Assembly (NCBI GenBank): GCA_016712035.1
Contig: JADJRT010000021.1
Location: forward strand, 1 to 64,000
Direction: 5' to 3'
Source of the DNA: Flammeovirgaceae bacterium
Lineage (GTDB): Bacteria > Bacteroidota > Bacteroidia > Cytophagales > Cyclobacteriaceae
DNA: 64,000 nt
The translations under genes and the position numbers were made by a program. Below, one piece after another: positions 56,837 through 64,000 of this stretch. Below the pieces are notes generated by a model. The model did not search any database, was not told the DNA's origin, and was given only the letters and a program-made list of their open reading frames with translations. Each line of letters starts with the position of its first letter. The stretch's first letter is position 1.

Positions 56837-57259
56837 TTACCCGCGCCATTCAAATACGAGGCTTGCTAGTAGTGCTTGTAAAATTCCATAGACAAGCCAT
56901 GTCAACACCATAAAGACAGAAATGTCAATCGCACTAAATGTTAATAGCAGCACAGGGGCCATGGCGACTAATCCATAGGTAAAAGAAGCTTTCAGCGCCC
57001 TTACAATTCCGGAACTATTAATCAATTCTTCTTTATATCGATTCCAAAACCAGAAAAACGCTGCACTCAGTACAAAAGGATGCAGATAGAACAACCAATC
57101 GGTATTAAACGAATTGGAACGGAATACCGGGCTGTAGTATTCTTCGATTAATGCAGGAAAGAATGAGATCATGCCAAAGAGTAACCCCACACTAACGATT
57201 AACACCGTTACACCTGCCAATAAAATTGTTACAAAGTTTTTCATTTTCTTTTTCAACAA
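56837..57259 (-). CDS. Four-helix membrane protein, unknown function
   Basis: A 140-residue protein with four hydrophobic helices (LAGVTVLIVSVGLLFGMISF, WLFYLHPFVLSAAFFWFW, TYGLVAMAPVLLLTFSA, VFMVLTWLVYGILQALLASL). No family recognised. Start could be ATG 57244 (MKNFV) rather than 57259. It lies back to back with nifJ, whose promoter must be in the 135-bp gap. Confidence 0.6.
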   Translation of the reverse strand: MLKKKMKNFVTILLAGVTVLIVSVGLLFGMISFFPALIEEYYSPVFRSNSFNTDWLFYLHPFVLSAAFFWFWNRYKEELINSSGIVRALKASFTYGLVAMAPVLLLTFSAIDISVFMVLTWLVYGILQALLASLVFEWRG

Positions 57260-57334
57260 AAGTCATACTTGAGGGGATGAAAGTCAATAGATCAGGTCAT
57301 AGTCTAAACTGATAAAAATCATAATTGACCCTGA

Positions 57335-60621
<3,287 letters not shown>

Positions 60622-60633
60622 CCCTTATCACTC

Positions 60634-61677
60634 ATGGTCGATTTAAAAACTAATTATTGTGGACTTACGCTGAAGAACCCTATTGTTGTGGGTGCCAGCA
60701 ATCTTGTTTCAGATATCGATAATCTGGTGAAGTTAGAAAAGGCTGGTGCAGCCGCCATTGTATATAAGTCATTGTTCGAAGAGCAAATCCAATTGGAATC
60801 CGTGGAAATGGAAAATGCTCATGATACGTATAGCAATTGGGATGCAGAGCATGATTCCTTCTTTCCAAAACTTAAGCATGGGGGCCCGGCTGAACACTTA
60901 TTAAAATTGCGTCAAGCGCGGAATGCGATTTCTATTCCATTGATTGGAAGTTTGAATTGTGTGTATCGCGATACCTGGGTGGAGTACGCAGAGAAGATGG
61001 CCGAAACAGGTATTGATGCCCTGGAATTGAATTTCTACACGAGTGAAGTAGGTTTCGAAACGGATGGGGCTGCTTTAGTAAGAGAGCAATTAGAAGTTTT
61101 GAAGAGTGTAACCAAATCCATTCGCATTCCTGTTGTTGTAAAACTGAGTCCGTTTTATACCAATACACTTTCGGTGATCTCTAAAATGGATAAAGTGGGG
61201 GCTTCTGGGTTTGTTCTCTTTAACCGACTCTTTCAACCCGATATAGATATTGAGAAAGAAATCCATCATTATCCTTACAATTTCAGTAGCGAAAATGATA
61301 ACCGGTTGGCATTGCGGTATGCGGGTCTGTTATATAGTAACATTGATGCATCCATTATCAGCAATACAGGAATTTTATCAGGTAACGATGTTATTAAAAT
61401 GCTTTTGGCTGGGGCTGATGCAGTCCAGGTTGTAAGTGCCATCTACAAACGCGGTATACATGTGGTTGAAACGATGTTGCATGAGATTGAGCAATGGATG
61501 GAAAAGAAAAAATATCCATCTATTAATGAATTCAAAGGTCGACTATCAAAAGAAAATATGATCGATCCCTTCTCCTACAAACGGGCTCAGTATGTAGATA
61601 TTCTTATGCGCTCAGAAATATTTATGCAATATCATCCCAAGCATGGCGAATTGGAAGATAACCGAGAGGATATTTAA
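60634..61677 (+). CDS. Dihydroorotate-dehydrogenase-like flavoprotein
   Basis: A 347-residue TIM-barrel FMN protein: LKNPIVVGASNLVSDIDNL, LIGSLNCV, DALELNFY, VVKLSPFYTN and SGNDVIKMLLAGADAVQVVS mark the DHOD fold. It belongs to the separate group found beside nifJ in many anaerobes and Bacteroidota; it is not the pyrimidine-pathway enzyme, and the usual catalytic segment differs. It starts 12 bases after the nifJ stop. Role in electron transfer from or to a reduced carrier is inferred from context. Confidence 0.85.
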   Translation: MVDLKTNYCGLTLKNPIVVGASNLVSDIDNLVKLEKAGAAAIVYKSLFEEQIQLESVEMENAHDTYSNWDAEHDSFFPKLKHGGPAEHLLKLRQARNAISIPLIGSLNCVYRDTWVEYAEKMAETGIDALELNFYTSEVGFETDGAALVREQLEVLKSVTKSIRIPVVVKLSPFYTNTLSVISKMDKVGASGFVLFNRLFQPDIDIEKEIHHYPYNFSSENDNRLALRYAGLLYSNIDASIISNTGILSGNDVIKMLLAGADAVQVVSAIYKRGIHVVETMLHEIEQWMEKKKYPSINEFKGRLSKENMIDPFSYKRAQYVDILMRSEIFMQYHPKHGELEDNREDI

Positions 61678-61706
61678 TAGATAACAACACTAAACTATAA
61701 ATAACT

Positions 61707-62215
61707 ATGGCAAAAATTGGAATCTTTTATGGCTCAACAGATGGCAACACCGAACGGGTTGTTACTCAAATACAAACTTTACTAGGCGGAGAGCCGGTGG
61801 CAGTCTTACATAACGTAAACTCTGCTTCAGCCGATGATATGCAACCGTATCCTTATTTGATTCTGGCTTGCCCTACGTGGGAGATTGGTCAGTTACAAGA
61901 GGATTGGGATTCATTTATTGATGAGTTGCAAGACGTTGATTATACCGGGAAGAAAGTGGCTTATGTAGGTTTAGGGGATGCAGATGGCTATCCGGATACT
62001 TTTATTGATGCTCCGGGAATTATTCATGACCGGATTAAAGATAAAGGTGTAACAGTAGTTGGTCAATGGCCAACAGAAGGGTATAACTTTGAAGCCTCTA
62101 AGGGGTAGTGGATGGCAAGTTTCTTGGATTGGTAATCGATGAAGATAACCAAAAGGATTTGACTGCAGGGAGAATTGAGAAGTGGGTGGGTATAATTAAA
62201 CCCGAGTTTCAATAA
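61707..62215 (+). CDS. fldA: Flavodoxin (one frameshift)
   Basis: Long-chain flavodoxin of about 169 residues, an FMN carrier that replaces ferredoxin. The phosphate-binding loop is [13 protein letters not shown], the flavin-contact loop is [13 protein letters not shown], and [16 protein letters not shown] is the second flavin loop. An apparent stop at 62106 follows EASKG; one base change near 62103 opens the frame to [20 protein letters not shown] and the end [10 protein letters not shown] at 62215. It is the natural electron acceptor for the NifJ upstream. Confidence 0.93.
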
Positions 62216-62223
62216 TAAATACA

Positions 62224-63289
62224 ATGGCCGAGATCAGGTTCAAGAAGCCCATCTATCCGGTTAGTAACTCGTTGCGAAATTACCTGCGGGTTACGAACCG
62301 TGAGATTGATGTACCCATTTCGTATCAGGACCTGACACACGCCAATAGTACGATTGCTCTCTTAGATAAGAAGGGTAAAGACACATTATGGGAGACCATG
62401 ATTTACTCTGAGTCGGACAGACAATTTATTCATGAAGGCTTACGCAAGGTGTATGCGCAATTAAAAGTAGGTGGTGATACCTCTGTGATCGACCACCTTT
62501 TTTATTGATCGGGTTGACTATTGCTTGTATGCGAATACACATCCTTTTCGCATTCGCATCGTGAACAAGTTGAATGATTTGTTTGATTATTTCTACATCA
62601 AGCAAACGGATGCTTCGCGTGTTTATGGCATGGAGCTTGAACATTTGCTTTCTCCGAACAAAATCAATTACCTGGTGAAGGGCGATACCTTCCTGGAAGA
62701 ACACATCCAGGGAATTCCGGGAGATACTTTCATTCATCATTACCTGTTGGAAAACACAAATTATAATCCGATTCGGATAGCCAAGGAGTTTGTAAAGTTC
62801 AATGAACGCAGTCTGGTACAAGTACTTGGTGATATGCGCAGAGATAATTTTGTGGTAGAAATTATTCCTGATTTTGATGAACTGCATTTCAGACTTCGGT
62901 CAATTGATTTTGATCAGGAATGTTATGAAGGAAGTAGCCGTATTTACATGCCTCAATATTTCAAAGAGAATAATCCGATTATTGATTTAGGTTTTAAAAC
63001 CATGTCGCCAGTCCTCGAATTGCAATATCAGAAGGAAGAACGGATGCGACTTCGAAACAGAGTGAATACTTCCTATGGTCAACTTAACTCGTTGTTGGAT
63101 TCTATGGCGCAGGATGAGCTATCAAAACAACAAAACATAATCCAACTTAAGAGCGAATTGGCAGAACTTTATCAGGATGATGAATTTTTAAGCAACGAAA
63201 CGATGGGACAGATTGTTCGTACGAGTTTGCACATGCTGGAGAAATATCCGGTTCGAAACAGATTAAGATCAAAACCAGTGCTAGCATGA
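62224..63289 (+). CDS. Uncharacterised protein in the nifJ-rnf cluster (one frameshift)
   Basis: About 355 codons. The first part (MAEIRFKKPIYPVSNSLRNY, LRVTNREIDVPISYQDLTHA) runs on after a base change near 62506 into RVDYCLYANTHPFRIRIVN, YYFYIKQTDASRVYGM-like and FNERSLVQVLGDMRRDNFVV, and ends in a helical, coiled-coil stretch. No signal peptide or membrane helix is evident. I do not recognise the family, but it appears to be a conserved partner: it starts eight bases after flavodoxin and overlaps rseC by the four bases ATGA. Confidence 0.75.
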
Positions 63290-63654
63290 CAACCCAATCT
63301 GAATATCTGGAACATATAGGATTAGTCATTGACATCAAGGGAGGTTATCTTAAAATAGCTTTGATCGGATCCGGCTGTTCAGGTTGCCATAATAGTTTAT
63401 GCATGTTAGGAAGTTCAAAAGCAAAGGAGATTGATTTAGTTTATAATGAAAATTGTCTTCATGTCGGAGATGAGGTGCTTGTTAAAGTCAATCCCACATC
63501 AGGTTATAAAGCTGTCATGCTTCTTTATATTTTTCCATTTTTACTTATGATGTTGGCTCTATTCCTCGTAGCCAAAGTGGGATATAGCGAAGGGATGGCA
63601 GGACTTGCCTCTTTATTTGTGCTGCTACCTTATTTTTATGATCTATCTGTTTAA
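63286..63654 (+). CDS. rseC: RseC/SoxR-reducing-system protein
   Basis: A 122-residue protein with an N-terminal cysteine-containing domain (IALIGSGCSGCHNSLCMLGS), a beta region (VGDEVLVKVNP) and two membrane helices (about 78-97 and 103-120). This is the RseC family, commonly first in rnf operons, where it influences the electron-transport complex and SoxR reduction. It is translationally coupled to the gene before, and rnfB starts 42 bases after. Confidence 0.9.
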   Translation: MTTQSEYLEHIGLVIDIKGGYLKIALIGSGCSGCHNSLCMLGSSKAKEIDLVYNENCLHVGDEVLVKVNPTSGYKAVMLLYIFPFLLMMLALFLVAKVGYSEGMAGLASLFVLLPYFYDLSV

Positions 63655-63696
63655 AAAGAGTTTAGCAGGTCAATGCAATTTTGAAGTGGTGAAAAG

Positions 63697-64000
63697 ATGA
63701 ATCAGGTTATACTCTATACGATTATCAGTTTAACAGCAATAGGAATATTGGCTGCCGTGGTAATTTATTTTGTCTCTAAAAAATTTGCCGTACAAGAGGA
63801 TGACCGGATAGCTAAAGTGGAAGCCGTACTGCCTAGCACAAATTGTGGCGGCTGCGGACAACCCGGTTGTCATGCTTTTGCAAAAGCAGTAGTCGATGCC
63901 GGTGACCTTTCTGTTTTGCATTGCCCGGTTGGGGGAAATGCTGTTATGAAACAGGTCGGTGAAATACTAGGCATAAAAGCAGTAGAGCGAGATCCATATG
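63697..64000 (+). CDS. rnfB: Rnf complex subunit RnfB (3' truncated by window end)
   Basis: The first 101 residues of the peripheral, membrane-anchored Rnf subunit. An N-terminal helix (VILYTIISLTAIGILAAVVI) is followed by the 4Fe-4S binding region TNCGGCGQPGCHAFAKAVVD and HCPVGGNAVM. RnfB accepts electrons from reduced ferredoxin or flavodoxin, and the Rnf complex couples their passage to NAD+ to ion pumping. The remaining subunits should follow beyond the window. Confidence 0.92.
   Translation, partial: MNQVILYTIISLTAIGILAAVVIYFVSKKFAVQEDDRIAKVEAVLPSTNCGGCGQPGCHAFAKAVVDAGDLSVLHCPVGGNAVMKQVGEILGIKAVERDPY

Overview
The window looks like a chromosome segment of a member of Bacteroidota, most probably order Cytophagales. 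The evidence is a giant type IX secretion (T9SS) surface protein with PKD-like/Ig-like repeats, an ExbB-ExbD-TonB operon behind a SPOR protein, TPR-fused sensor kinases, TAnnTTTG-type promoter boxes, and families largely confined to this phylum (TerB/FHA/ABC fusion, DUF6922-AbiEii pair, DUF3667 remnant). Base composition is moderately AT-rich. No rRNA, tRNA, CRISPR array, transposase or prophage was seen.

Reading frames are broken unusually often. Roughly fifteen genes carry one or more single-base indels, including holA, which is essential. In the adhesin the 552-bp repeat units measure 551 or 553 bp exactly where the frame breaks. Most breaks are therefore probably uncorrected sequencing errors, and I annotate such loci as single genes and state where the frame changes.

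Layout. 1-12.4 kb: 3' part of the giant secreted adhesin, with nine tandem 552-bp units, PKD domains, an Omp28-like domain and a T9SS sorting tail. 12.4-15.7 kb (minus): sigma-54 response regulator and hybrid histidine kinase. 15.8-25.4 kb (plus): TerB-like protein, rhomboid protease, DNA polymerase III delta, TPR protein, outer-membrane protein, SPOR protein, ExbB, ExbD and a TonB-like protein, a cell-envelope energy-coupling cluster. 25.4-32.0 kb: TyrRS, a MazG-like NTPase, a two-gene unknown cassette behind paired palindromic operators, a zinc-ribbon membrane protein, an S41 tail-specific protease and a TraB/GumN protein. 32.2-39.7 kb: TerB-FHA-ABC transporter fusion, a lipoprotein, an MHS-family transporter and DNA ligase D. 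39.7-44.8 kb (minus): two paralogous TPR histidine kinases and a TPR protein. 44.9-51.3 kb: TetR-like regulator with an ABC1 kinase, an AAA ATPase, Ku (partner of LigD in end joining), a TPR protein and several small or degraded genes. 51.6-57.3 kb: ABC-F protein, ECF sigma factor, desaturase, cold-shock protein, an AbiEii-type toxin-antitoxin pair and a DUF3703 protein.

57.4-64 kb is a coherent anaerobic electron-transfer cluster: pyruvate:ferredoxin/flavodoxin oxidoreductase (NifJ), a dihydroorotate-dehydrogenase-like flavoprotein, flavodoxin, an uncharacterised protein, RseC and the start of RnfB. The NifJ appears to lack its ferredoxin-like domain in frame, which fits direct hand-off to the flavodoxin encoded next door, and then perhaps to Rnf. 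The strongest leads for new biology are this NifJ variant with the unknown gene inside the rnf operon, the paired-operator cassette at 27.4-27.97 kb, and the TerB-FHA-ABC fusion.
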